Below are positions 34,520-42,807 of a stretch of DNA of 64,000 nucleotides, one piece after another. The translations under genes and the position numbers were made by a program. The stretch lies in contig NZ_JAKRKC020000001.1 of NCBI RefSeq assembly GCF_022664455.2, positions 1,741,001-1,805,000 of the forward strand, given 5' to 3'. This DNA is from Actinomadura luzonensis (GTDB taxonomy: Bacteria; Actinomycetota; Actinomycetes; Streptosporangiales; Streptosporangiaceae). A model generated the notes under the pieces. It was not told the origin of the DNA. It made no database searches and was given only the letters and a program-made list of their open reading frames with translations. Numbering within the stretch: position 1 is the stretch's first letter; every line of letters begins with the position of its first letter.

Positions 34520-34939
34520 ATGAAACTCGATTCGTCCGGACTCCAGGTGCTCACCGAGGCGGAGTGCCTGCGCCTGCTCGCCTCGGCGCCCATCGGCCGG
34601 ATCGTCTTCACCGACCGGGCGCTGCCGGCGGTGCAGCCCGTCACGTTCTGCCTCGACGGCGACGCGATCGTCATCCGCACCGGCCTCGGCTCCAAGCTGG
34701 CCGCCGCCACCCGCCGGACCGTGGTCGCCTTCGAGGTCGACGACTACGACCCGGTGCTGCGTACCGGATGGTCGGTGAGCGTGGTCGGGCACGCCGACGC
34801 CGTCACCGACCCCGCCGAGATGTCCCGCCTGGCCATGCTGCCGATCGAGCCGTGGGCGCCGGGCAGCCGCGACCACTTCATCCGGGTGCGCGTGGAGCAG
34901 GTCAGCGGCCGCCGGATCACAAGGGGACACTCCAACTGA
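34520..34939 (+). CDS. Pyridoxamine 5'-phosphate oxidase-like flavin-binding protein
   Basis: The 139-residue protein has the split-barrel PPOX fold: IGRIVFTDRALPAVQPVTFCLDGDAIVIRT, GSKLAAATRRTVVAFEVDDYD and a GWSVSVVGHADAV strand. Small members bind FMN, F420 or heme and act in redox or detoxification. M. tuberculosis has PPOX-like genes in its DosR regulon, which fits the box upstream. The 3' end overlaps the DosS-like kinase gene on the other strand by 23 nt. Confidence 0.82.
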   Translation: MKLDSSGLQVLTEAECLRLLASAPIGRIVFTDRALPAVQPVTFCLDGDAIVIRTGLGSKLAAATRRTVVAFEVDDYDPVLRTGWSVSVVGHADAVTDPAEMSRLAMLPIEPWAPGSRDHFIRVRVEQVSGRRITRGHSN

Positions 34940-36605
34940 CCACGGTGCCGCCCGACTCCCCCGGCGCGGCGCTGAACGAACCCCCGAGCCGCGTCGCCCG
35001 GTCCTCCAGGTTGCGCAGGCCGCTGCGCCTCCCGCCGGACGGCAGCCCCACGCCGTTGTCGCGGACCGACAGCGACAGCAGCCCGTCGCTCACCTCCACC
35101 GCCACGTCGGCCCTGGTCGCCTTGGCGTGCCTGACCACGTTGGACAGGGTCTCGCGCAGGACCGCGAGCAGCTGCTCGGCGAGGTCGCCGGAGATCCGGG
35201 CGTCGAGCTGGCCCTCCATGCGCAGCCCCGGCATGAAGCCGAGGTGCCCCCGCGCCCCCTCGACCAGCTCCACGATCTGGGTGCGCAGGCTCGGGGCCGC
35301 GCTCTCCCTCGGGTTCTGCAGGGCGAAGATGGTGGAGCGGATCTGCCGGATGGTCTCGTCCAGCTCGTCGATGGCGTGCTGCAGGCGGCTCGACGCCTCG
35401 GGGTGCTCGACCAGCCGGACCGTGCTCATCAGCGTCATGGCCGTGGCGAACAGCCGCTGGATGACCACGTCGTGCAGGTCCTTGGCGATGCGGTCGCGGT
35501 CCTCGAGCAGGCTCAGCCGCTCGGCGTCGCGGCGGGTGTCGGCCAGCTCCAGCGCGATCGCCGCCTGGCCGCCGAACGCCTCCAGCGCCCGGATGTCGGC
35601 GGCGCTGAACGGCATGCGGCCGACGCACTTGGCGAGCGCCAGCACGCCGCGCACCGCCTCGCCCGCGCCGAGCGGCAGCAGCAGCTCGGGGCCGAAGCCG
35701 AGGTCGCGCAGGCGGGAGTCGGCGTCGAGCAGGTCGGGCGAGCAGAGCGAGCGCCCGGTGCGGAACACCTCGCCCGCCGCCGTCGAGTCGAGCGGGAAGG
35801 AGACGTCGGCGAGCACGTCCTCGGGCAGGCCCTCCTCGAACTCCACCAGCAGGCGCTGCCCGGCCGGGTCCGGGAGCAGGATCTTCACCAGGTCGGCGTC
35901 GCTCATCTGCCGGGCCCTGGTCGCCATCATGGCCAGCACCTCGTGGGTGTCACCGCCGGACAGCAGCCGCGTGGTGAGATCGGAGGACGCCTCCAGCCAC
36001 GACTCGCGGCGGCGCGACTCCTCGTACAGGCGGGCGTTCTCGACGGCGACGCCGGCGGCCGTGGCCAGCGCGATCACGATGGCCTCGTCCTCCTCGTCGA
36101 ACTCGCCGCCGCCGCGCTTCTCCGTCAGGTAGAGGTTGCCGAACACCTCGTCGCGGACCCGGATGGGCACGCCGAGGAAGGTGCCCATCGGCGGGTGGCC
36201 CGGCGGGAAGCCGTAGGACTCGGGGTGGTCGGAGATGCGGCCCAGCCGGAGCGGCCGGGCGTCCTTGATCAGCAGCCCGAGCAGGCCCAGCCCGTGGGGC
36301 CAGTGCTCGATGGCCGCGATCTCCTCGTCGCTCAGGCCGACCGGGATGAACTGCAGGAGCGTCTGTTCCTGCCCGACCACGCCGAGCGCGCCGTAGCTGG
36401 CGTCGACCAGCTTGGTCGCGGTCTCGACGATCCGGCGCAGGACGGTCTCCAGGTCCAGGTCGCTGCCCACCGACACGACCGCCTCCAGCAGGGCGTGGAC
36501 GCGGTCGCGGGTGGCCAGCACGGCGTTGAGCCGGACCTGGAGCTCGGCCAGCAGCTCGTCGAGCCGCATGTTCGGCATCAGCGGGCGGTGCTCGTCATCC
36601 ACCAT
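34917..36605 (-). CDS. GAF-GAF sensor histidine kinase, DosS/DevS-like
   Basis: The 562-residue soluble kinase has GAF-A (~45-195), GAF-B (~210-355), a HisKA_3 dimerisation domain with His378 in DRIAKDLHDVVIQRLFA, and a HATPase (VLRETLSNVVRHAKA, VRDNGVGLP). GAF-A contains YGFPPGHPPMGTFLGVPIRVRD, and His137 sits where DosS/DosT bind heme, so it may sense O2, NO, CO or redox state. It is the likely partner of the DosR-like regulator, although encoded on the other strand. The ATG at 36605 has no strong ribosome-binding site; the in-frame ATGs at about residues 10 and 13 are alternatives. Confidence 0.88.
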   Translation of the reverse strand: MVDDEHRPLMPNMRLDELLAELQVRLNAVLATRDRVHALLEAVVSVGSDLDLETVLRRIVETATKLVDASYGALGVVGQEQTLLQFIPVGLSDEEIAAIEHWPHGLGLLGLLIKDARPLRLGRISDHPESYGFPPGHPPMGTFLGVPIRVRDEVFGNLYLTEKRGGGEFDEEDEAIVIALATAAGVAVENARLYEESRRRESWLEASSDLTTRLLSGGDTHEVLAMMATRARQMSDADLVKILLPDPAGQRLLVEFEEGLPEDVLADVSFPLDSTAAGEVFRTGRSLCSPDLLDADSRLRDLGFGPELLLPLGAGEAVRGVLALAKCVGRMPFSAADIRALEAFGGQAAIALELADTRRDAERLSLLEDRDRIAKDLHDVVIQRLFATAMTLMSTVRLVEHPEASSRLQHAIDELDETIRQIRSTIFALQNPRESAAPSLRTQIVELVEGARGHLGFMPGLRMEGQLDARISGDLAEQLLAVLRETLSNVVRHAKATRADVAVEVSDGLLSLSVRDNGVGLPSGGRRSGLRNLEDRATRLGGSFSAAPGESGGTVVSWSVPL

Positions 36606-36634
36606 GCGTTCAGTGTCGCACCTGAAGGTGTCGG

Positions 36635-39100
36635 TCAGACATCGTAGGTTCGGGCGATCGCGACGAGGTCGCCGTCCTCGCGGGTGGCCGCCACCAGGTC
36701 CTGAGGTCTCGGGACAAATCCCGGCACTACGGACAGGCCGTCGGACTCGGCGATGGCGGTGATCCGCACCTTCCCCGCGCCCTGGACGCGCAGCGTGACG
36801 CGGGCGCCGGTGTCCGGCAGGCCGCGGAAGCGGATCTCGCCCGGCCAGGTGTTCGCCCTCGTCCCGGCGACGGCGACGGTCACGGGGGCGGTGCCGGCCG
36901 TGGCCGCCGTCGCCTCGGTGATCGGCCGCTCGACCCGGAGCGTGACGGAGCGGGCCGGACGGCCCGCGCTGACGCGCAGCTCGACCCGGTCGCCGGTGCG
37001 GCGCAGCACGGTCAGGCGGGGGGCCGCCGCGCGGGCGAGCGCGGGGGCGGGCCCGGTCCACAGGCCGGCGCCGCGGGCGTAGCCGGGAGGCAGCGGCGCG
37101 GTGTCGTGGCCGGTGACGTACCTCCTGGTCCAGGCGGGCGGCTCGCGGTCGGCGCTGACCCAGCTCGCGGTGCGGCTGCCGGCGTCCATGACGTAGGCCA
37201 GGTGGGTGCGGCCGGGGTGGCGGGCGTCGAACCGGTCGGCGGCCAGACCGGCGGCGACCAGCGCGGGGACGAGCGCGATCGCCGGCGCCAGGCGGAGCGC
37301 GCGGCGCGGGCGGGCGGGGGCGTCCGGCTCCGGCAGCCACAGCTCGGCGAACGGCAGCAGCATGAGGCCGAGCAGGGCCGCGAGCAGCGCGCTCGCCCCG
37401 CCGAGGGCCAGGCCCATGCCGTCGAAGACGGTCCTGACCAGGCCGGACAGCAACATCACGGCCGGCACCGCCCCGGCCGTCAACACGACCACCGCTCCAC
37501 GACGGCCCCCCTTCGAGACGAGGGCGGCCGGTCCACGGCGACGTCCCCCTCCCAAGGCGAGAGCGGCCGGTCCACGGCGACGTCCCCCTCCCAAGGCGAG
37601 AGCGGCCGGTCCGCGGCGGCCTCCCCCTGCCGACGCGAGAGCGGCCGGTCCGCGGCGGCGTCCCAAGGCCAGGGTGGCGAGGGCGGCGAGGGCGCAGAAC
37701 AGGGTGGGGAGCGCGAACACGAACGACGCCCCCGGCGCGACGGCGGCGCACAACGCGCCGAGCCCCGCCGGCCAGGCCAGCCCGCCGACCGCCAGCGCGG
37801 CCGGCCCGAGCCGCCGGCGCAGGAGCAGGTACCAGGCCAGCACCACCAGCCCGCTCTGCAGCACGACGGCCACGCGGAAGGCGTCCGGCCGGTGCAGCAG
37901 CCCGCCCATCCCGTCGTACGCCGGCCGCCACGCCACCAGCACCTCCCACAACCCCTGCGCGAGCAGCGCGGCCCCGCCGAGCGGCAGCACCCCCGACACC
38001 GCCGCGGCCACCAGCCGCGGCACGCTGAGCAGCCGCCGGACCCGGGCCACGGCCGCGAGCCCCAGGACCGCCGCGACGGCGAGCCCGGCCAGCGGCCACA
38101 CCAGCGCGTCCGGGTAGGTGACCATGACCCCGAAGATCCGGAAGTAGGTGGCGTCGTGGCCGGCGCGCAGCGCGGGCAGGTCGGCGCCGCCGAGCGCGCG
38201 GGCCAGCGCGAGCATGGTCGAGCCGTGGTGCTGGAGGCTGCCCCGGTCCAGCTCGGCGAGGGAGTCGCGGGCCGTGTGGTAGTGGGAGGAGCGCTCGATG
38301 TAGGCGAAGTTCAGCCCCGCGAACCCGGCCGCGGTGAGCGGGGTGAAGTCGGTGTTGTTCGGCAGCAGCCGGTAGAGCGCCGCCATCGTCGAGTCGCCGC
38401 GCGGGCGCGGCGCGGCGGCGGCGAACGCCCGCACCAGCCCGGCGTCGCCCGGCGAGGTCTCGAACATCAGCGACGGCCCGGCGACGCCCCGCGCCTCCCA
38501 GTTCAGCAGCACGCCCCCGGCCCGGCCGAGCGGGTGTTCCCTGGCGAACGCCTCCGCGCCGAGCACGCCGTCCTCCTCGCCGTCGGTCATGAGCAGCACG
38601 AGGTCGTTGCGGAGCGGCGCGTCGCCGAGCGCCCGCACGGTCTCCAGCATGGCGGCCACGGCGGCGGCGTCGTCGGAGGCGCCGGGGCCCATCGCCGCCG
38701 AGTCGTAGTGGGCGGCGATGAGCAGCGTGCCCGTGGAGGCGGTGCCGCGCCGGGTGGCGACGAGGTTGTGCACCTGCCCGAACGAGGCCAGCCCGGTCGA
38801 GGCGTTCGCGCCCACGGCCCGCTGCACCTCGACCTTGAGGCCCGCCGCGCGGAGCTGCCCGGCCAGGTAGTTCCTGGCCCGCTCGCCCGCCGGGCCGCCG
38901 ATGGGGCGCGGCTCGGCCGCGAAGCGCTCCAGGTGCGCGAAGGCCCGCGCGGCGCTGAACTCGCCGGGCGGCGCGGAGGCGGGCAGCGGCTGCATCGTGC
39001 TGTCGGTCATCGCGGCCAGCAGCACGGCCGCCGCCAGCGCCAGCGCCGCGACGAGGCCGGCCACCGCCCGCCGGGGGACGTCGATCAACTTCGCTCTCAT
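36635..39100 (-). CDS. Membrane-bound M28 family metallopeptidase
   Basis: The 821-residue protein has an N-terminal signal-anchor and an extracytoplasmic M28 domain with the zinc-site motifs LLIAAHYDSAAMGPGASDDAAA, LLMTDGEEDGVLGA and YIERSSHYHTARDS. At least eight membrane segments and a C-terminal beta-rich domain follow. This is the Ermp1/YfbL-like arrangement of membrane aminopeptidases. Between two membrane segments there are four copies of a 13-residue repeat (RRRGPAALALGGG type), encoded by a 39-bp tandem repeat. I start at the ATG at 39100; one at 39127 is possible. Confidence 0.85.
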   Translation of the reverse strand: MRAKLIDVPRRAVAGLVAALALAAAVLLAAMTDSTMQPLPASAPPGEFSAARAFAHLERFAAEPRPIGGPAGERARNYLAGQLRAAGLKVEVQRAVGANASTGLASFGQVHNLVATRRGTASTGTLLIAAHYDSAAMGPGASDDAAAVAAMLETVRALGDAPLRNDLVLLMTDGEEDGVLGAEAFAREHPLGRAGGVLLNWEARGVAGPSLMFETSPGDAGLVRAFAAAAPRPRGDSTMAALYRLLPNNTDFTPLTAAGFAGLNFAYIERSSHYHTARDSLAELDRGSLQHHGSTMLALARALGGADLPALRAGHDATYFRIFGVMVTYPDALVWPLAGLAVAAVLGLAAVARVRRLLSVPRLVAAAVSGVLPLGGAALLAQGLWEVLVAWRPAYDGMGGLLHRPDAFRVAVVLQSGLVVLAWYLLLRRRLGPAALAVGGLAWPAGLGALCAAVAPGASFVFALPTLFCALAALATLALGRRRGPAALASAGGGRRGPAALALGGGRRRGPAALALGGGRRRGPAALVSKGGRRGAVVVLTAGAVPAVMLLSGLVRTVFDGMGLALGGASALLAALLGLMLLPFAELWLPEPDAPARPRRALRLAPAIALVPALVAAGLAADRFDARHPGRTHLAYVMDAGSRTASWVSADREPPAWTRRYVTGHDTAPLPPGYARGAGLWTGPAPALARAAAPRLTVLRRTGDRVELRVSAGRPARSVTLRVERPITEATAATAGTAPVTVAVAGTRANTWPGEIRFRGLPDTGARVTLRVQGAGKVRITAIAESDGLSVVPGFVPRPQDLVAATREDGDLVAIARTYDV
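37524..37679. repeat. 39-bp tandem repeat (four copies) within the M28 gene
   Basis: The 11-mer GCGGCCGGTCC recurs at 37524, 37563, 37602 and 37641, exactly 39 bp apart. The second and third units are nearly identical and the outer ones more divergent. Each unit encodes 13 residues, so copy-number change keeps the frame. The repeated peptide is a short basic/Ala-Gly-rich loop near a membrane segment. Confidence 0.9.
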
Positions 39101-39171
39101 GCCCGGAACGCTACGGATCGTGCCCATGCGCCCGGAATGATGCGCGTACCCGAGACAACCTGCGGTTTTCC

Positions 39172-39936
39172 TCAGTCCGGCAGGAAGCGGGCCCTCAGGT
39201 CGGGGCGGAGGTAGGCGGCGGGCGAGGCGATCGACAGGCCGCCGTCCACGGGCAGCACCACGCCCGTGATGAACGCCGCCCGCGGCGAGGCCAGGAACGT
39301 CACCGCCTCCGCCACGTCCTCGGGCAGACCGGTGCGGCCGAGCGGGTAGCCCTCGGCGGCGCCCTCCAGGTCAGCGCCGCCGATCAGGCCGGGGGCCACC
39401 GAGTTGACGCGGATCCCGGCGGGGCCGTACTCCAGGGCGAGCTGCCGGACGAAGGCGTCCAGCCCGCCCTTGGCGGCGGCGTAGGCGGGCAGGCCGGGCG
39501 CGGCCAGGAAGGAGTTGACCGAGCCGACGGCCACCACCGCGCCGCCGCGCGGCAGGTGCGGCAGGGCGGCCCGGCACAGGTGGAAGGCCACGTCGAGGGT
39601 CGCGCCGAGGGCCGCGCGCCACTGCTCGCCGGTGGTGCGGGTCACGGGCGCGACCGGCATCACGGCGGTGGCCAGCACCAGCACGTCCAGCCGGCCGAGC
39701 AGGGCCAGCGCCTCCTCCACCGCCGTCCCGGCCTGGTCCGGGTCGGCGCAGTCGCGGACGAGGAAGCCCGTGTAGGCGGGGTCGTCGCACGGCTCCAGCC
39801 CGATCCCGGCGACCCGGTCGCCGCCGCCGGCGAACGCGGCCGCGACCGCCCGCCCGATGGGCGAGTTCCCGCCGGCCAGCAGCACCCCGCGTCCGGTTCC
39901 CGTCACCACCGGATCCGTCACCACAGGATTCGTCAC
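39172..39936 (-). CDS. Short-chain dehydrogenase/reductase
   Basis: The 254-residue classical SDR has the cofactor motif LLAGGNSPIGRA, NSV-type strand VAVGSVNSF, catalytic Tyr-Lys in YAAAKGG, and PGLI plus the C-terminal PVDGGLSI. The cofactor turn (GIGLEPCD) lacks a basic residue, suggesting NAD(H). The start is a GTG that overlaps the aldolase stop by GTGA; the N-terminus (TNPVVTDPVVTGTG) comes from a small DNA repeat, so the exact start could be a later GTG. With the aldolase and dehydratase it forms a sugar-acid operon. Confidence 0.82.
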   Translation of the reverse strand: MTNPVVTDPVVTGTGRGVLLAGGNSPIGRAVAAAFAGGGDRVAGIGLEPCDDPAYTGFLVRDCADPDQAGTAVEEALALLGRLDVLVLATAVMPVAPVTRTTGEQWRAALGATLDVAFHLCRAALPHLPRGGAVVAVGSVNSFLAAPGLPAYAAAKGGLDAFVRQLALEYGPAGIRVNSVAPGLIGGADLEGAAEGYPLGRTGLPEDVAEAVTFLASPRAAFITGVVLPVDGGLSIASPAAYLRPDLRARFLPD

Positions 39937-40808
39937 CACAGGGCGGCCAGCACGTCGTCGAGCAGCGCGCGGCTCGCCGGGTCGAGCGGCCGGGCTGGGG
40001 AGCGGACGGCGGCCGAGGCGATGAGCCCGCGCCGCACCAGCACCTCCTTGTGCACCGCCCAGGCCAGCCCGGGCTGCATGCCCGTGCGGATCAGCGGCAG
40101 CAGGCGGGCGTGCGCGGCCCGGGCGTCCTCCGCGCGCCCGGCGGCCCAGTCGGCGAGGACCGGCGCGAGCAGGTCCGTGAACTCGCAGGCCGGCATCGTG
40201 CCGACCGCGCCCAGCGCGTACTCCTCCAGGCAGAACAGCGCGTTCTGCCCGCCGAACACCGCGAAGTCGCCGGCCACGCCCGCCGCCACCGCGCCCACCT
40301 TGGGGGCGGTCGGCGGGGCCTCGACCTTGACCGAGGTGACGCCGTCGAGCTTGCTCAGCTCCACGATCAGCGGCTCCGGCATGCTGACGCCGGTCGCCCC
40401 GGGGGCGTCCTGGACCATGACGTCCACGCCCGCGCGGGCGGCGAGCTCGCCGTAGAAGTCCACGAGCTGCCCTCCGGTCGGCCTGACCAGGTACGGCGGC
40501 AGCACCATGAGCGCGTCCGCGCCGCCGTCGCGCGCGGCGAGCGCCTGCTCCAGCGCGGTCGCGGTGCTGGTGGCGCCCACCCCGGCGACCACGGGGGCGG
40601 CGCCGGCCGCGGCGCGCACCTCGGCCAGGATCGCCGCCCGGTCCGCGGCGGTCAGCGCGAAGCCCTCGCTGGCCATGCCGAACACGGCGACGCCGGCCGC
40701 GCCGGAGGCGAGCTGCCACTCGGTGAGCCGGCGCAGGCTCGGCAGGTCGAGCTCGCCGTCGTCCGTGAAGGGGGTGGCGAGGATGGGGATCAGTCCGGAC
40801 AGAGCCAA
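39933..40808 (-). CDS. DapA/DHDPS-family Schiff-base aldolase or dehydratase
   Basis: The 291-residue (beta/alpha)8 protein has the N-terminal GLIPILATPFTDDGELD, the GMASEGFAL substrate loop and the Schiff-base Lys in VTSVKVEAPPT. The place where dihydrodipicolinate synthase has a catalytic Tyr (YNxP) reads VQDAPGATG, so it is not DapA itself; it fits the diverse 2-keto-3-deoxy-sugar-acid aldolases/dehydratases. I chose a TTG start at 40808 with GGAGA seven bases upstream. Its neighbours, an enolase-superfamily dehydratase and an SDR, support a role in cleaving a deoxy-keto acid. Confidence 0.82.
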   Translation of the reverse strand: MALSGLIPILATPFTDDGELDLPSLRRLTEWQLASGAAGVAVFGMASEGFALTAADRAAILAEVRAAAGAAPVVAGVGATSTATALEQALAARDGGADALMVLPPYLVRPTGGQLVDFYGELAARAGVDVMVQDAPGATGVSMPEPLIVELSKLDGVTSVKVEAPPTAPKVGAVAAGVAGDFAVFGGQNALFCLEEYALGAVGTMPACEFTDLLAPVLADWAAGRAEDARAAHARLLPLIRTGMQPGLAWAVHKEVLVRRGLIASAAVRSPARPLDPASRALLDDVLAALW

Positions 40809-40822
40809 CGAAGGTTCTCCAA

Positions 40823-41965
40823 TCAGAGGGCGGCTGAGGGCACCAGGGCGGCGGGATCGACGTCCACGCCGAGGCCGGGGCCGGGCGGCACGGGGAAGCC
40901 GGCGGCGTCGCCGGGCAGCGGCGCGCGCAGGATCGCGCCGGCCACCTCGCAGGTGGTGGGCTGGTACTCGAACCAGGCCAGGTTCGCCAGCGCCGCGCTG
41001 ACGTGCACGCCGGCGGCCAGCGCGACGCCGAGCCCGGTCGAGTGGTGCGGCGCGACCCGCACGTGGTGGGCCGCCGCCAGCTCGCCGATCGCCATCAGCT
41101 CGGTGATCCCGGTGCGGCCCACGTCCGGCTGGGCCAGGCCGGTGGCGCGCCGGCCGAGCCAGTGCGCGAACTCGTACCGGTTGCGCAGCGTCTCGCCCAC
41201 GGCGATCGGCAGGTCGGCGCGGCGGGCCAGCTCGCGGTGGCCCTCGACGTCCTCGGGGGCGAGCGGCGCCTCCAGGAACAACGCGCCGCGCTCGGCCAGG
41301 CCGCGGGCCAGCCGGACCGCCGCGGGCACCTCGTACACCCAGTGGGCGTCCACCGCGACCTGGAGGCTGGAGGCGGCGACCGCGTCGAAGGTCGCGAGGT
41401 CCTCCTCGACGCCGTGGCCGAGGTGCAGCTTGACCCGGGTCGCGCCCTTGCCCGCCCACTGGCGGGCCAGCTCGGCGCGCTCGGCGTCGGTGGGCCTCGG
41501 CAGGCCGCTGACGTAGACGGGGACCTCGCTCCTGAACGCCCCGCCGAGCAGGTCGGCGACCGGGCGGCCGGTGAGCCTGCCGGTCAGGTCCCAGAGGGCG
41601 ATGTCCACGGCGGCGAGGGCGTCGGCCTGGTGGCCGGTGAGGTGGCCGCGCTCACGCATGAGGCCGGTGAGCTTGTCCCAGAGGGGCCGCACCCGGGTCG
41701 GGTCCTCGCCGATGAGCACGGGCGCGAGCAGCCGCTCGACGATCGCCGCGGGCACCTCGGGGGCGACCGGCGCCAGGGCCTCGCCCCAGCCGGTGGTGCC
41801 GTCGTCGGCCGTCACGCTGACCAGCAGCGTCTCGAAGCGGGCGGAGTAGAGGCTGCGCCAGGGCGGCCGGACGAAGTAGCCCTCCTCCTGGGCCGGCGTG
41901 CCGAGGTAGGCGTCCTGGTGGCGGATCTTCACCGGGAAACTACGCACTTGACGGATTTGCGGCAT
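40823..41965 (-). CDS. Enolase-superfamily (mandelate racemase/MLE-like) sugar-acid dehydratase
   Basis: The 380-residue protein has the capping domain and the barrel with metal ligands in VDAHWVYEV (Asp), FLEAPLAPED (Glu) and VGETLRNRY (Glu). RVKLHLGHG supplies the KxH on the second strand, and APHHSTGLG a late His. The DxH pair and late His resemble galactonate-type dehydratases of the mandelate-racemase group, which convert an aldonate to a 2-keto-3-deoxyaldonate. Exact specificity cannot be read. It is divergent from the IclR gene; the ATG at 41965 is preferred over 41977. Confidence 0.82.
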   Translation of the reverse strand: MPQIRQVRSFPVKIRHQDAYLGTPAQEEGYFVRPPWRSLYSARFETLLVSVTADDGTTGWGEALAPVAPEVPAAIVERLLAPVLIGEDPTRVRPLWDKLTGLMRERGHLTGHQADALAAVDIALWDLTGRLTGRPVADLLGGAFRSEVPVYVSGLPRPTDAERAELARQWAGKGATRVKLHLGHGVEEDLATFDAVAASSLQVAVDAHWVYEVPAAVRLARGLAERGALFLEAPLAPEDVEGHRELARRADLPIAVGETLRNRYEFAHWLGRRATGLAQPDVGRTGITELMAIGELAAAHHVRVAPHHSTGLGVALAAGVHVSAALANLAWFEYQPTTCEVAGAILRAPLPGDAAGFPVPPGPGLGVDVDPAALVPSAAL

Positions 41966-41986
41966 GTGCAGGACCATCCCACATAG

Positions 41987-42001
41987 TGCAAGCCAATTGC
42001 A
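41987..42001. promoter_or_regulatory. IclR operator candidate
   Basis: TGCAA-N5-TTGCA is a perfect inverted repeat in the 47-bp gap between the divergent dehydratase and IclR genes. It is close to both start codons and is a plausible site for autoregulation and control of the catabolic operon. Confidence 0.5.
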
Positions 42002-42012
42002 ATGGAGACAGG

Positions 42013-42807
42013 GTGGCTTCCGATCAGAGCAACAACCAGAGCGTGGAGCGGGCGATCTCGGTCCTGCGGGCGTTCTTGACCGGCCGGCCCGAGCTGCGCG
42101 TGTCGGACGTCGCCAAGGCCACGGGGCTCGGCACCTCCACCGCCTCGCGGCTGCTGGCCACGCTGGAGACGCTGGAGTTCGTCGAGCGGGACGAGGTCAG
42201 CGGCCTCTACCGGCTCGGCACCGCCCCGATCACGCTCGGCGGCGTCGCGCTGAACCAGAACCCGGTGCACCGCGAGGCGAGGCAGATCGCCCAGGACCTG
42301 GCGGCGGCGCTCGGCCTCGGCGTCAACGTGGCGGTCCGGCGCGGCGGGTCGATGTTCTACCTGCTGAACTTCGAGGGCCGCCTGGCGCCCCGGTCGTTCG
42401 TGCTGACCGGGCAGCGCAAGCCGCTCTACGCGACCGGCATCGGCAAGTGCCTGCTGCTCGCGCTCGCCCCGGAGGAGCGGCGCGCGCTGCTGCCCGAGCT
42501 GCCGCCGTTCACCTCCCGGACGATCACCGCGCACGAGGCGCTGGATCGCGAGCTGGCCGCCACGGCCGGGCGCGGCTACGCGACGGAGGTGGAGGAGCTG
42601 GCCTTCGGCCGGGCCTGCGTGGCGGCCCCCATCCGCGACATGTCGGGCACGATCGTCGCGGCCATCTCCATCTCCGGGCCGCTGTCGGCCATCGACCTGG
42701 AGGCCCGTGAGGCCGAGCTGGCCCGCACGGTCATCGAGACCGCCGACTCCATCAGCATCGGGCTCGGCTACGTCGGCCCCGTCCACGCGCTGGCGGGCTC
42801 GTCGTGA
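42013..42807 (+). CDS. IclR-family transcriptional regulator
   Basis: The 264-residue protein has an N-terminal winged HTH (SVERAISVLRAFL, VSDVAKATGLGTSTASRLLATLETLEFV) and the IclR effector domain (ALGLGVNVAVRRGGSMFYLLNF, YATGIGKCLLLAL, GYATEVEELAFGRACVAAPIRD). IclR proteins usually repress catabolic operons until a small acid binds. The GTG at 42013 has GGAG nearby and is preferred over a GTG at 41986. The stop overlaps the first permease gene (GTGA), so regulator and importer are co-transcribed. Confidence 0.9.
   Translation: MASDQSNNQSVERAISVLRAFLTGRPELRVSDVAKATGLGTSTASRLLATLETLEFVERDEVSGLYRLGTAPITLGGVALNQNPVHREARQIAQDLAAALGLGVNVAVRRGGSMFYLLNFEGRLAPRSFVLTGQRKPLYATGIGKCLLLALAPEERRALLPELPPFTSRTITAHEALDRELAATAGRGYATEVEELAFGRACVAAPIRDMSGTIVAAISISGPLSAIDLEAREAELARTVIETADSISIGLGYVGPVHALAGSS

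Noticed and set aside
37524..37679. CRISPR-like array
   Set aside because: The four 39-bp units are contiguous, in frame inside a gene and without variable spacers; it is a coding tandem repeat.
39903..39942. Insertion-type direct repeat at the SDR start
   Set aside because: The repeats of GTCACCACAGG/GTCACCACCGG are short and in frame (VVTNP/VVTDP); they look like local slippage, not a mobile-element footprint.
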